DNA from: Pseudoalteromonas sp. NC201
GTDB taxonomy: Bacteria > Pseudomonadota > Gammaproteobacteria > Enterobacterales > Alteromonadaceae
Direction: 5' to 3'
DNA length: 64,000 nucleotides
Assembly (NCBI RefSeq): GCF_002850255.1
Contig: NZ_CP022523.1
Span: 1,173,501-1,237,500 of the forward strand
Both the position numbers and the translations under genes were made by a program. Below are positions 45,601 through 55,577 of the stretch, in pieces. The notes below the pieces were generated by a model, which had not been told where the DNA came from, made no database searches, and was given only the letters and a program-made list of their open reading frames with translations. Position 1 is the first letter of the stretch, and each line of letters opens with the position of its first letter.

Positions 45601-45603
45601 GTT

Positions 45604-46086
45604 ATGCAAGGCCATTCTACCGTTATCGACTTACTCAACAAACAACTTACGCTTGAGCTTTCTTCGATGGATCAATATTTGGCGCATGCCAAAATGTATG
45701 AAGATTGGGGACTGGAGAAGCTACACCATAAGTTATCTCACGAATACGAAGAAGAGCTCGATCACGCTAAGCGGATCACGGAGCGCATTTTGTTTTTGGA
45801 AGGCACGCCAGATACCGCTTCTCGTGCGCCGATCCACGTCGGTACTGACGTGAAAGAAATGCTAGAAAATGATTTGGCTGCGGAAATTCTGGTAAAAGAT
45901 CACTTGAAAAAGGTGATAGCAGTGTGTGAGCAAGCGCAAGATTATGTTACCCGTGAAATGCTCGAAACCCTGTTAGATGACACCGAAATGGATCACATTT
46001 ATTGGCTTGAACAGCATATCAATTTAATCAAACTAATTGGTTTACCAAACTACATTCAGAGCCAACTTGCTAATAGCCCTGAATGA
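45604..46086 (+). CDS. bfr: Bacterioferritin subunit, ferroxidase type (second pair)
   Basis: 160 aa. Diiron ligands E18, E51 and H54 (YEEELDHAK), E94 and the E/H pair in DDTEMDH are all present, while Met52 is Leu. It should oxidise iron in a mixed shell with the heme-type partner directly upstream. GAGGGG precedes its ATG. It ends in NSPE, a short extension beyond the usual QSQL end. Confidence 0.93.
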   Translation: MQGHSTVIDLLNKQLTLELSSMDQYLAHAKMYEDWGLEKLHHKLSHEYEEELDHAKRITERILFLEGTPDTASRAPIHVGTDVKEMLENDLAAEILVKDHLKKVIAVCEQAQDYVTREMLETLLDDTEMDHIYWLEQHINLIKLIGLPNYIQSQLANSPE

Positions 46087-46094
46087 TCCCAACC

Positions 46095-46124
46095 ACCGCG
46101 CCTATCTTTGGGTGCGGTTTCTTT
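46095..46124 (+). terminator. Rho-independent terminator after second bfr pair
   Basis: ACCGCGCC pairs with GGTGCGGT (8 bp with one G-T) around an 8-nt loop, followed by TTCTTTG. Confidence 0.75.
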
Positions 46125-46238
46125 GTGTGCCATGCATTGTCTTGCTAATTTATAACGAGCAAGGTATTCGCTATAAAATTAAGCAATCACAATGATTTGA
46201 ACTAAAGTTTAGTTATGTATTGAGTGATTAGTAATACG

Positions 46239-47468
46239 ATGAAAATATTATTACTGTTTTTCTGCCTCCTGAGCTCGGTTTGTCTTTCAGCAAACTCCAA
46301 GCAAGTGTTTCGTATTTATCATGACGCTGATTATTCTAATTTAAATGAGTCAGCCGAAGCGATAAAAATGGGATTTCTAACCGCATTAGATGAAGTAGAT
46401 AATCAAATCCAAGGTTATAAGGTTGAATTGGTGGCCAAAGACCATCGTGGTAATAGTAATCGTAGTTTGCTTCACTTTAAGCAATTTTTAAAAGACCCGA
46501 ATGCCTTACTCGTGCTTGGTGGTGTTCATTCTCCTCCTTATATTAAATTTCGTAAATTCATCAATGAGGGGGAAGCGCTGCTGTTAGTTCCTTGGGCCGC
46601 TGGTGGGCCAATTACAAGATACCCGAGTAAGGATAATTGGATTTTTAGGCTTTCTGTAGATGACACCAAAGCGGGTAAAGTACTCATCAATTATGCAAAG
46701 CAACAAGGCTGTGTTGCACCTCATTTACTCCTTGAGGATACCGCATGGGGGCGCTCCAATTACGACACATTGCTAGCGGAATATAAAACGGCCAAGCCTA
46801 ACAACGCGTTGCCTGTATCTTGGTTTAACTGGGCGACACAAGAAAATGAGGCTCGGATCATGATCCATAATATTATTGAAAGTGAGCCGCAATGTATCAT
46901 TTTTGTTGGCAATGCGATTGAGGGCGCAGAGTTCGTAAAAGCCATGGCGAGTATTGACGAGGCGCAGCGCCTGCCCATTATTAGTCATTGGGGGGTAACT
47001 GCGGGTAACTTTTTTAAAGTGGTTGGGGATAAGCTATCTGCTGACGTCTCATTGGCGGTCCTACAAAGCTGTTTTTCTTTTGAGAATAAACCATTAAGTA
47101 TGTTTTCGGCACGGGTATTTAGTCGTGCAAAACAGCTGTTCCCAACCCGGTTTGCAACGCATGGATTTGTTCAAGCAGCTCCCGGATTTATCCATGGCTA
47201 TGACATTGCCAAGCTTCTTATTGCAGCAGCGGAGCAGATAAAACTGACAGATTCAGTCGCCACCAACAGAGCCTTATTAAAAAGCGCATTTGAGGATTTG
47301 CAATCGCCGGTCAGCGGCCTAGTAAAAACGTATCAACGGCCTTTTAGTGTCTGGAGTGATAAAAATGATTCAGCCCATGAAGCGCTAACCGTGCAAGACT
47401 TGTGTATGGGGCAATACCAGTCTAATGGCAGCATTAAACTAGTTTATAGTTACCCGGGGTCGCATTGA
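46239..47468 (+). CDS. Periplasmic type I binding protein paired with a hybrid kinase
   Basis: About 409 aa from the ATG at 46239, giving a clean signal peptide (MKILLLFFCLLSSVCLSAN); an in-frame GTG at 46224 would add five residues before it. The mature part is a Leu/Ile/Val-type periplasmic binding fold (AIKMGFLTALDEVDNQIQGYKVELVAKDHRGN; LLVPWAAGG). There are no transporter genes. Its stop overlaps the start of the next gene, a hybrid kinase with an outer sensory domain, so it most likely feeds ligand information to that kinase. Confidence 0.85.
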   Translation: MKILLLFFCLLSSVCLSANSKQVFRIYHDADYSNLNESAEAIKMGFLTALDEVDNQIQGYKVELVAKDHRGNSNRSLLHFKQFLKDPNALLVLGGVHSPPYIKFRKFINEGEALLLVPWAAGGPITRYPSKDNWIFRLSVDDTKAGKVLINYAKQQGCVAPHLLLEDTAWGRSNYDTLLAEYKTAKPNNALPVSWFNWATQENEARIMIHNIIESEPQCIIFVGNAIEGAEFVKAMASIDEAQRLPIISHWGVTAGNFFKVVGDKLSADVSLAVLQSCFSFENKPLSMFSARVFSRAKQLFPTRFATHGFVQAAPGFIHGYDIAKLLIAAAEQIKLTDSVATNRALLKSAFEDLQSPVSGLVKTYQRPFSVWSDKNDSAHEALTVQDLCMGQYQSNGSIKLVYSYPGSH

Positions 47469-50400
47469 AAACTAAATTCACCTTAACGAGTAATCGCGCT
47501 TTTTACACCTTTTTAGGGTTAACGGCTATCGTTTCACTTTTGCTCAGTGCACTTTTTGTTGGGCTGAGATCAAATGTCATTGTCGAAGACTTAGTAAGAG
47601 AAACAAATGAAACCCAAGCTCAACTCGCAGTTAACAACTTAACTCAGTATCTTGAGAGCCGTAAGCAGATACTCTCTGATCTTTCTCTACATCCTATTAT
47701 CGTAAATGGTGCGATGGGTACAGGGCTCTCCGCTGCTAAGCTACGAGACTTTATGCGCAGTTTTCAAATTATAGGTAGAGAAGAAAAGTTAATGGTGATC
47801 AATGTATTGGGCGATGTTGTTTACGCAAACTTTGATTCTCATGAAGTGTTAGACCAAAAACCAAAGTGGCTCGATAAAGTGATCAATGCAGAGTTGGTCA
47901 GTGCGATAGATCTCACTCAGGTTGGCAACCTGCACTATTTCACAATAGCAGTACCGATTTACTATAACGGCTTTGCTGAGGGAGCACTTATTGGCGAATT
48001 TTCTACGAGTTTAGAGAGTCTGCTTAGCTCCTCATCATCCACATCTTTTCATAGCATTGGTTTAAAAGGCAGGTGGATTAACTTTTCTAACACCCAAAAA
48101 GTTGAAACTTACTTTAGTGTAAGCAGTCTTGATGTTGGCTCCACCGATTTAGTATTAGACTATCGAGTAGAGAAAAGTCAGGTCACTGACGAAGTGAAAA
48201 TATTTGTGTGGGATCTTATTGGTGCTATTGCTTTTGGGCTATTCCTATCATTTGGCTTGCTCTATTTGTTTGGTAAGCAACTTCTGTTAAATCCATTCAA
48301 AAAACTAGAAGAATCGAGGACAACACTCAAACGCAGTGAAGAGCGATTTAAACTTGCAATATTTGGTAGCGATGATGGCCTTTGGGATTGGGATCTTGAG
48401 CGGAATGCGGTGTTTTATTCAGATAGATTTAAATCTTTACTAGGCTTTTCGCAAGAGACACAAGCTTTATTCTCTGCGCATATTTCTAGTTTATTTGACC
48501 GAGTCCACCCTGCAGATCTCCCCAATTTAGAAAACTCAATTAAGTTTCATATGACGGAAGAAGAGCCTTTTGGTGTCGAGTGTAGAATAAAAACGAGGCA
48601 AAACAGCTATCGCTATTTTTGGCTAAAAGGTGCCGCGGCGCTTAAAGATGGACAAGCGAAGCGGATAGTTGGCTCACTTTCGGATATTACCGATCAAAAG
48701 CTTCATCAAGAAGCGCTGAAAAAGGCCAAGGAACAAAATGATTTACTCGCTCAAGCAATAGAGTGCGCAAATGTCGGCATAACGATTGTTGACGCGACTA
48801 AGCCTGAATTGCCAATCGTATTTGCGAATAAAACATTTCAACAAATCACCGAATATGGTGATGAGGTACTGGGTGAAAACTGTCGTTTTTTGCAAGGTGA
48901 ACATACCCAACAGCAAGCGTTAGAGGAAATCAGGGAAGCAATAATAGCTCACGAATTCGTCAAAGTTGAATTGATCAATTACACCAAATCTGGAAAGGCA
49001 TTTTGGAATAGTTTACAGATCTCTCCGGTGTTCAACGAACAAAATCAATTAACTGCATTCGTTGGCATCCAACAGGATATTACCGCTGCTGTTGAAGCGA
49101 AAAAAGAGCTAGAACAAGCGAAGCAAGCGGCGGAACAGGGCGCGCAAGCTAAAAGCGAGTTTTTAGCGTCAATGAGCCATGAGATCCGCACACCAATGAA
49201 TGGTGTAATAGGCATGTTAAGTCTGCTAGAAGATGAGCACCTTACTCAAACTCAACTACATAAAGTGAGTCTAGCAATGGGCAGTGCCAAGTCGTTATTA
49301 AATCTCATCAACGATATTTTAGATTTTTCTAAAATTGAGGCGGGTAAGCTTGAACTTGAGTCACTAGATTTCGATGTTAGGGCATTACTTGGCGAATTGA
49401 TTGAATCCGTTGCGTTGCAAGCACAGAAAAAGGGACTTGAACTTATTCTAGATGTAACCCAACTTGAAAAGCCATTGGTGCAGGGGGACCCGAGCCGCAT
49501 TCGACAAATAATCACCAACCTAATTAGTAATGCAATCAAGTTTACCGAGCAAGGCGAGATCATCATCCGAGCTTGGTTTAGTGAAGTGGATAATAAACTG
49601 AGATTTCATTGCTCAGTTGAAGATACCGGCATAGGGATACCAGAGGACAAAGCGGATAGGCTTTTTGCTAAATTCTCTCAAGTTGATGCCTCTACGACTA
49701 GAAAGTATGGAGGGACTGGACTGGGGCTTGCCATTGTCAGACAACTCTGTGAATTAATGGATGGCGATATCGCCGTTAGTAGTCGGTTTGGACATGGTAG
49801 CCAATTTGAATTTTTCGTGACTTTGATCCATGGCGATAATACTCAATTCGAAGCTGCAAAAATTGATTTACAAGGGATAAAAATACTCCTAGTTGACGAT
49901 AACCTCTCAGCCTTGACGAGTTTGGAATCTCAATTGAGGCACTGGGGGGCGGATGTGTATAAAGCCAGCTCTGGAATACAAGCACTCTCGCTGTGTGAAG
50001 CTGAATACCAACGTGATAAAAATGTGTTTGATATCGCCTTACTGGATATGACGCTTAGAGGCATGTCGGGTGAGCAGCTCGGCGCTGCACTAAAAAATGA
50101 TAAGCGATTCAAAGCGATAAAACTTATCATGATGACGCAAATGGGTACTAAGGGGGATGGCCAGTTTTACGCAGAGCGTGGCTATTCAGGCTATTTTCCA
50201 AAGCCCGTGACAACCAAAGACCTTTTTGATGCGTTAACCATTTTAGCTGAAGATGGCAAGGCGCTGGCGAATGCGAAACCACTGGTTACGAGTCACTATC
50301 TGAAACTGGTAAGAAAGGCGAACGAAACCGAATTTACGTGGCCAAAACCTTGTCGTATTCTACTGGTTGAGGATAACAAGGTGAACCAAGTTGTCGCATT

Positions 50401-50776
50401 AAGTATGCTCAAAAAATTGGGGATAACCCATATTGAAGTTGCCGAAAACGGACTGCTTGCCATTGAACTGCTCAAGTCACATCAAGATGAATGTCAATTT
50501 GAGCTAATCTTAATGGATTGTCAGATGCCTGAAATGGATGGCTATCGGACTACCGAGTTAATCCGAGACGGAGCCGCAGGTGAGAGTTATCAGGGAGTAA
50601 AAATATTAGCCATGACAGCCAATGCAATGTCCGGTGATAGAGAGAAGTGTTTAAATGCAGGCATGAACGATTACCTCACAAAGCCCATTTCGGAAGAGCC
50701 ATTGAGCGAGAAACTACAATATTGGCTATACAAAAGCGAATATGCTTCCACAGACGATACAGAAGAAACGACTTAA
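47465..50776 (+). CDS. Hybrid sensor histidine kinase with two receivers
   Basis: 1103 aa from a TTG that overlaps the upstream stop (TTGA). A membrane helix (about 15-35), extracytoplasmic Cache-like sensor (40-245), second helix (255-280), PAS domains (295-415, and 435-555 with the LOV-like ENCRFLQG), HisKA ([11 protein letters not shown] near 569), HATPase (GTGLGL near 750), receiver 1 (LLDMTL near 860) and receiver 2 ([11 protein letters not shown] near 1017). LOV photoreceptors have the motif NCRFLQ, and here the Cys of ENCRFLQ is present, so blue-light or redox sensing is conceivable. No Hpt is attached. Confidence 0.88.
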   Translation: MKTKFTLTSNRAFYTFLGLTAIVSLLLSALFVGLRSNVIVEDLVRETNETQAQLAVNNLTQYLESRKQILSDLSLHPIIVNGAMGTGLSAAKLRDFMRSFQIIGREEKLMVINVLGDVVYANFDSHEVLDQKPKWLDKVINAELVSAIDLTQVGNLHYFTIAVPIYYNGFAEGALIGEFSTSLESLLSSSSSTSFHSIGLKGRWINFSNTQKVETYFSVSSLDVGSTDLVLDYRVEKSQVTDEVKIFVWDLIGAIAFGLFLSFGLLYLFGKQLLLNPFKKLEESRTTLKRSEERFKLAIFGSDDGLWDWDLERNAVFYSDRFKSLLGFSQETQALFSAHISSLFDRVHPADLPNLENSIKFHMTEEEPFGVECRIKTRQNSYRYFWLKGAAALKDGQAKRIVGSLSDITDQKLHQEALKKAKEQNDLLAQAIECANVGITIVDATKPELPIVFANKTFQQITEYGDEVLGENCRFLQGEHTQQQALEEIREAIIAHEFVKVELINYTKSGKAFWNSLQISPVFNEQNQLTAFVGIQQDITAAVEAKKELEQAKQAAEQGAQAKSEFLASMSHEIRTPMNGVIGMLSLLEDEHLTQTQLHKVSLAMGSAKSLLNLINDILDFSKIEAGKLELESLDFDVRALLGELIESVALQAQKKGLELILDVTQLEKPLVQGDPSRIRQIITNLISNAIKFTEQGEIIIRAWFSEVDNKLRFHCSVEDTGIGIPEDKADRLFAKFSQVDASTTRKYGGTGLGLAIVRQLCELMDGDIAVSSRFGHGSQFEFFVTLIHGDNTQFEAAKIDLQGIKILLVDDNLSALTSLESQLRHWGADVYKASSGIQALSLCEAEYQRDKNVFDIALLDMTLRGMSGEQLGAALKNDKRFKAIKLIMMTQMGTKGDGQFYAERGYSGYFPKPVTTKDLFDALTILAEDGKALANAKPLVTSHYLKLVRKANETEFTWPKPCRILLVEDNKVNQVVALSMLKKLGITHIEVAENGLLAIELLKSHQDECQFELILMDCQMPEMDGYRTTELIRDGAAGESYQGVKILAMTANAMSGDREKCLNAGMNDYLTKPISEEPLSEKLQYWLYKSEYASTDDTEETT

Positions 50777-50842
50777 GGGGGTAACTGAAGCAAATTGGCA
50801 ATATTTCCTATCTATGATAATCTTTACTGTATATAAAAACAG

Positions 50843-53008
50843 TTGTCTGAATTTGTGTTGAGAAAAGAATTACCCGCCAAATATTACTTAAGCCACTTTA
50901 GTGAGCTTAGCGATTATTTACTTAAAGTATGTCAACCGCTATTAAGTATTGCTCAGCGTGAGCTGCTGGCTGAGCTACACCGCTTGCCTGAAGATGAATT
51001 GTGTTTGTTAGTGCGGTTTATTTCCCGCAAAACTCCTTTTCTGGATATCAATTCACTGCGCTACGAAGAGATCAGTAATATTTGTGAAGTCGCGTTTTCA
51101 TTAAAAGCAAAGGGATTACTTCGTCAGGTACAACAAGACGACTTTCAAGCGCTGCTGCATTGCTTAACTAAACCATGTTTAATTGAACTTGCCGAGCGAG
51201 AGAATTTAACTGCACTGCCAAGTAAATCGGCAAAAAAATCGCTATGGGTAGCGCATATCAATCAATCTGTCTGCGTTGAACATCTAAATGCACAAGAATA
51301 CCTATCCCAGTATCTCACACTCTCATTTCAAGCCGATATCGACTACTTTCTATTTTTGTACTTTGGCAAGGTAGGCTTTAGCTTAGCGCAATTTTCGATG
51401 CGAGATCTTGGTGTAATGAATACCAGGAGCGCTGACGCCGCTTACCACGCACATTTTGAGCAAAAAGCAGAAGCCGTGAGCGCGTTTTATTATGCAAATG
51501 CACTCAGTGAGCTCAAAAATGCCCCTGAAGATGAATTAGTGTGGCGTGCTAGACAGGCCGCAGCGCAACAATTGCCTAAGGTTGATGGGCAATATGCAGT
51601 GGCTGCACATGCAAAGTACCTGTTAACGCTTGCCAGAAAGTTAGGTCCTGAATTTTCCCATTTTAAAACCTTACTAGGTATGACTGAGCACCCTCAAGCT
51701 TGTGAGATGTTGATACGACATAATTATAAGCAAGGTGAAGTTGAGCTGGTGCGAGAGCAATTAGAGCGCATTTTGCAGGGGGAAAGCGATGAAACATTGA
51801 TGATCTTCGCGGAAGACTTTTATCAGCGTAAATTTAACCAAAAACGCACTTCTGTACTTACGGATATGCTAAGAAAAAGTCAACCAGCGATCCAAATTGA
51901 TGAGGCTTTTAAGGGACAAACAGAAGCTGGCGTCATTGCTTATTATAAACGGCATGGCATCGAGGCCTATCATGTTGAAAATGAAATTTGGCTGGCCTTA
52001 TTTGGATTGACCTTTTGGCAAGAACTGTTTTATCACCCAAAAAGTATCGTTGCTAATGGGTTTTCTAGAACTCCGCTGGCGTTAAAAGAAAATCGCTTTT
52101 ACAGCGAATTTGAGGAGGAGATTGAATGTCGCTTAGCGAGTTTTACAGATACTTCTGCTTGGATGAACTGGCTTCTACGCCAGATGAGCGAACATTACGG
52201 AGAGCCCAATCGGTTGTTTAATTGGCATGATAAGATGCTCGACTCAATAAAAATATTATTGTCTTACTTGTCAATTGAGGATGTCAAATCTGTTTTAAGG
52301 CTAATGTGTAGTGATTTTCATCTGATGAAATCTGGCTTTCCCGACCTGATGATAGTCGACGAAAAAGCGGGCTTAAGGTTTGAAGAAATCAAGGCACCTG
52401 GAGATAGTCTTAGCCGAAGTCAGCTAGTTAACATTTCTAAACTCTTGCAATACAATATTCCCACGCGACTGCAAACCGTTGAATGGCATATTTGCAAAGA
52501 GCAACCTTATGTCGTTGTCGATATTGAAACCACCGGTGGCAACAAAGAGTTTGATCGCATTACCGAGGTAGCCATGGTAAAAGTGGTTAACGGCGAGGTC
52601 GTTGCTAAATGGCAATCACTTGTTAATCCGATGCGTCGTATCCCACAAAAAATCACTGAACTGACAGGGATCACTCAAGCAATGGTGAGTGATGCTCCAA
52701 GTTTTTTTGAAATTTTGGAGCAAGTTGAGCGGTTTAGCCAAGGTGCTATTTTTGTCGCGCATAATGTGAACTTTGATTATGGCTTTATTCGGCAGGAGTT
52801 TGCTCGAGTCGGCCGAGAGTTTACTCGTGCGAAGTTATGTACTGTGCAGTTAGGCCGAAAGTTTGTGCCGGGCCTGCGCTCATATGCGCTAGGGGCATTT
52901 TGCCAAGCGATGAATGTACCTTTGGTTAATCATCACCGGGCGATGGATGATGCTTATGCTACAGCTGAAATTTTCATTGAAATCAACACCATAAGACAGG
53001 AAAAGTAG
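50843..53008 (+). CDS. FAN1-type VRR nuclease fused to a DEDDh 3'-5' exonuclease
   Basis: Up to 721 aa. The N-terminal two-thirds resemble FAN1 structure-specific nucleases (LPAKYYLSHF start). They end with a VRR-NUC core: SGFPDLMIVDE, then EEIK and SLSRSQ, giving the PD-(D/E)xK residues. Residues about 552-715 are a DnaQ/RNase T-like exonuclease with VVDIETTGG, HNVNFDYGF and NHHRAMDDAY, so all DEDDh residues are present. One uninterrupted frame joins both. The start is uncertain: TTG 50843, GTG 50855 or TTG 50858 all precede the conserved segment. It probably repairs crosslinked or branched DNA. The downstream gene begins 1 bp after its stop. Confidence 0.88.
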   Translation: MSEFVLRKELPAKYYLSHFSELSDYLLKVCQPLLSIAQRELLAELHRLPEDELCLLVRFISRKTPFLDINSLRYEEISNICEVAFSLKAKGLLRQVQQDDFQALLHCLTKPCLIELAERENLTALPSKSAKKSLWVAHINQSVCVEHLNAQEYLSQYLTLSFQADIDYFLFLYFGKVGFSLAQFSMRDLGVMNTRSADAAYHAHFEQKAEAVSAFYYANALSELKNAPEDELVWRARQAAAQQLPKVDGQYAVAAHAKYLLTLARKLGPEFSHFKTLLGMTEHPQACEMLIRHNYKQGEVELVREQLERILQGESDETLMIFAEDFYQRKFNQKRTSVLTDMLRKSQPAIQIDEAFKGQTEAGVIAYYKRHGIEAYHVENEIWLALFGLTFWQELFYHPKSIVANGFSRTPLALKENRFYSEFEEEIECRLASFTDTSAWMNWLLRQMSEHYGEPNRLFNWHDKMLDSIKILLSYLSIEDVKSVLRLMCSDFHLMKSGFPDLMIVDEKAGLRFEEIKAPGDSLSRSQLVNISKLLQYNIPTRLQTVEWHICKEQPYVVVDIETTGGNKEFDRITEVAMVKVVNGEVVAKWQSLVNPMRRIPQKITELTGITQAMVSDAPSFFEILEQVERFSQGAIFVAHNVNFDYGFIRQEFARVGREFTRAKLCTVQLGRKFVPGLRSYALGAFCQAMNVPLVNHHRAMDDAYATAEIFIEINTIRQEK

Positions 53009-53009
53009 C

Positions 53010-53378
53010 ATGTCAGCGGTTCGTTTAATGCATCAGCAGATGGGCCTCTTTTGGGGCGCAGGCGTGTGGTTAGGGGCGCTTTGCGTATCTAAGCTACCTT
53101 GGCAAGCGGTTATTTCTGCAGCGGTGTTGTTGGTTATTAATTTATTTATATTTGCACTTTTTTGGTGGGATAAGCGCGCTTCAACGCTTGCTCAATCACG
53201 CATTCCTGAGCGTAATTTACTACTGTGTGGGTTACTTGGGCTCAATATTATCACACCAGTGGCAATGTATATGCTCAGACATAAAACCATCAAACCTAGT
53301 TTTAATTTTAAGTTGTTGATGGTGCTCATAATGCAGACTATTGTATTCGGTATGCTGTTTATTTGGTTATTTATATAG
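53010..53378 (+). CDS. DUF1294 family small membrane protein
   Basis: 122 aa with about four helices and the family signature WWDKRAS, RIPERNLL and RHKTIKPSF. The role is unknown. It follows the FAN1-exonuclease gene by one base, so co-translation is likely. Some relatives carry an N-terminal cold-shock domain, which this one lacks. Confidence 0.85.
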   Translation: MSAVRLMHQQMGLFWGAGVWLGALCVSKLPWQAVISAAVLLVINLFIFALFWWDKRASTLAQSRIPERNLLLCGLLGLNIITPVAMYMLRHKTIKPSFNFKLLMVLIMQTIVFGMLFIWLFI

Positions 53379-53468
53379 GCCCTAATAAGCTAATAGAATT
53401 TTTTATTGATAAATTTTCTTTATTGACTAATTATCAGTAGGATAATTGGTATCAATGAGAGAACAATA

Positions 53469-53981
53469 ATGAACAAACTAGAGACGTTATTAAGTCAGTA
53501 TGCCATGTATCATCGCAGCAAAAGAAACATTCTGACTCACTTTTTTGGGATCCCGTTAATTGTCATTGCTGTTGTGGGTATGACTTTTATCCCGCTATTC
53601 AGTGTATCAGGAGTGACCATCACCCTTGCCGCGCTGATAGGGGTCGTTTTATGTGGCTATTACCTGATGCTATCCCCCATTTTTGGGCTCATGATGAGCG
53701 CCATCATACTGGCTTTTTATTTTCTTGTTCAAACGTTGAGTCCGCTCATCGTTAATGCAGGAATAATGACGGTATTGTTTTGGGCTGGTGTTTTCTTTGT
53801 AGGTTGGGTGTTACAGTTTATAGGGCATTATTTTGAGGGAAAAAAGCCTGCGTTTGTCGATGATTTGATTGGTTTAGCAATTGGACCACTGTTTGTACTT
53901 GTAGAGCTTTTATTCGTATTGGGGCTATGTAAAGAGCTCGAAAGCAAAATAGTGAATAATGCTGGAGAGTATAAGGCATAG
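53469..53981 (+). CDS. Mpo1/DUF962 family membrane protein
   Basis: 170 aa with four or more helices. It shows the family landmarks YAMYHRSKRNILTHFFGIPL and QFIGHYFEGKKPA, whose His residues bind iron in yeast Mpo1, a fatty-acid alpha-oxidation dioxygenase. The bacterial function is not established. A shared hairpin follows. Confidence 0.88.
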   Translation: MNKLETLLSQYAMYHRSKRNILTHFFGIPLIVIAVVGMTFIPLFSVSGVTITLAALIGVVLCGYYLMLSPIFGLMMSAIILAFYFLVQTLSPLIVNAGIMTVLFWAGVFFVGWVLQFIGHYFEGKKPAFVDDLIGLAIGPLFVLVELLFVLGLCKELESKIVNNAGEYKA

Positions 53982-53987
53982 GTAAAT

Positions 53988-54018
53988 AGTTGGGCAGAAA
54001 TGCTATTTCTGCCCAACT
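53988..54018. terminator. Bidirectional terminator, 14-bp perfect stem
   Basis: AGTTGGGCAGAAAT and ATTTCTGCCCAACT pair perfectly around GCT. It lies between the convergent DUF962 and FHA genes. Confidence 0.8.
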
Positions 54019-54029
54019 AACAATATCGC

Positions 54030-54986
54030 TTAAGTTGTCATGCGAGTTTCTAATTTAGAGCCTTTTATTATCGTGATATCTTGGCAATTCAATCTTACTC
54101 GACCACAGCGAGTTTCTAATAAAAAGGTTGCTTCTGGGTAATCTTCGCCACCAGAATCGACAAATTGCTTGCGTGCGCGGTGAACCATAATGTTCATATG
54201 GTTTGTTTGTACGCCGAGTGCTTTTGCTAAGTCATCGCGGTAAACCCAACCTTGAACATCCGATTCAAGGCCAGCATCTTTATCTTGGATCCGAGTTCTG
54301 GCAAGCAGCAACAGTAAGTAGTGATGACTTCTGACACCTAAATCTAGGTGTTTATCGTCAACACTTAGTGTTAATTGGGTATCTTCTTCGTCTTGACTTA
54401 CATTGAACTCTAGCGCCATTGGCTTGGCAGCTTTTTGGCATTCAAGGTGCTTAGTTACAGCGATTGTCGTGGCAGAAAAAAACATCCATTGGTCGTTCAT
54501 CAGCGATACAATACTGCCATCTATTAAGGCTTGTCGATCTGAGGTATTGAGATCTTCTAAAAACCAATAGTTGAGCAATTTATCATAGTAAATGATGTGT
54601 TTAGGATCATCTTCACTAGGAAGTAGAAGTTGATTCGTTACTTCTACTACTTTTTGGTTGTTTGACTGAGAAACTAGATATTGACACTCTGTTTGCAAGT
54701 TCGCCGCCACAAACGAGTTTTGACCAGGTGCTGCAAAATCAATCTTATCATTTTCGAATAGCTGATACGGCAGGTTCTTGTCGAGCTTTTTATCGTTTAT
54801 CCAGATGCCGTTTGTACTCACATCTCTGATAAACCATTTGTTTTCATTGAGTTCGATAATGGCGTGATGTCGCGATACTCCCGGCTTGTCTATCAAGGTA
54901 TCTACACTATATTTATAGCGGCCTACCGTATGATAGCTTTTAAGATAGACTCGTTCGAGTTTCTGTTCGTCGATTAAATAAGCCAT
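54030..54986 (-). CDS. FHA domain protein with C-terminal helix-turn-helix-like region
   Basis: 318 aa, cytoplasmic. The FHA phosphothreonine-binding domain (about 15-95) has HTVGR, SRHHAIIE, and STNGIWIN. The C-terminal part (about 215-310) looks like a winged helix of the OmpR-effector kind (HHYLLLLLARTR, WVYRDDLAKALGV, HMNIMVHRARKQF). A phospho-dependent transcription factor is the natural reading, but no kinase/phosphatase pair is next to it. GGAAC precedes the ATG. Confidence 0.82.
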   Translation of the reverse strand: MAYLIDEQKLERVYLKSYHTVGRYKYSVDTLIDKPGVSRHHAIIELNENKWFIRDVSTNGIWINDKKLDKNLPYQLFENDKIDFAAPGQNSFVAANLQTECQYLVSQSNNQKVVEVTNQLLLPSEDDPKHIIYYDKLLNYWFLEDLNTSDRQALIDGSIVSLMNDQWMFFSATTIAVTKHLECQKAAKPMALEFNVSQDEEDTQLTLSVDDKHLDLGVRSHHYLLLLLARTRIQDKDAGLESDVQGWVYRDDLAKALGVQTNHMNIMVHRARKQFVDSGGEDYPEATFLLETRCGRVRLNCQDITIIKGSKLETRMTT

Positions 54987-55577
54987 AGTTAGTTCCGTAT
55001 AACTTTGATGAAAATTACATGCTTATACAAAATAGATATCACAATTCAGCAAGGCGTAAATTTCATCTATATCAATGTATAAGTGCCGTGAAGCATACAA
55101 TTTTATTTCCTTCTACTCAATGATAAAGACCCACGAGGTGGGTCTCGTTGAGGGAAGAATTCACCAGTACTTATCGTACCGGCTTGGTCTAATTTGGAAT
55201 TACAGTTTTTCTAGTTTGACGCGGAATTCCAATGCCTAAACCAATTGTTTGATATTAGGGTGATAAATCCTAGCAAACATCTTCAGTCTAATTCGTTTGC
55301 TTAAATTTAGCTATTACACGGCATTACACTGAGATTACAGGAGTTTTAGACTTCATTGACTTGAATATATTCACTGAATAAACCATATTTTAATTAGAGA
55401 GGGGTGAGGTTAGCTCTCATGTGCTCGAGTTTTCGTAATCTCTCTTACTTTTCCAGTTACCTAAAATAATTTCTTACTGCCTTTGCACTGGTTGCTCTTT
55501 TTATTTTTAGCTGTGGATTGTTCACAGCAACATAAAAACCAGACTTTCGAAGAGCTTTATAGAAGCAGGAGTATAAA
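54987..55577. other. 591-bp intergenic region between divergent FHA and CBS genes
   Basis: No credible gene. AGACCCAC-GAG-GTGGGTCT (55127-55145) is an 8-bp hairpin, followed by TTT on the minus strand as if ending a leftward transcript. GCTGTG...CACAGC (55510-55528) sits in the likely leader of the CBS gene. A short minus-strand reading near 55200-55235 is not supported by a start. Confidence 0.5.
55127..55145 (-). terminator. Orphan hairpin, terminator-like on the minus strand
   Basis: AGACCCAC/GTGGGTCT with a 3-nt loop, followed on the minus strand by TTTATCA. No leftward gene is seen ahead of it. It may be a relic or end an unannotated small RNA. Confidence 0.45.

Noticed and set aside
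55195..55260. Minus-strand reading with a charged EFRVKLEKL tail
   Set aside because: Interrupted by a stop just before it and without a convincing start; probably chance or a relic.
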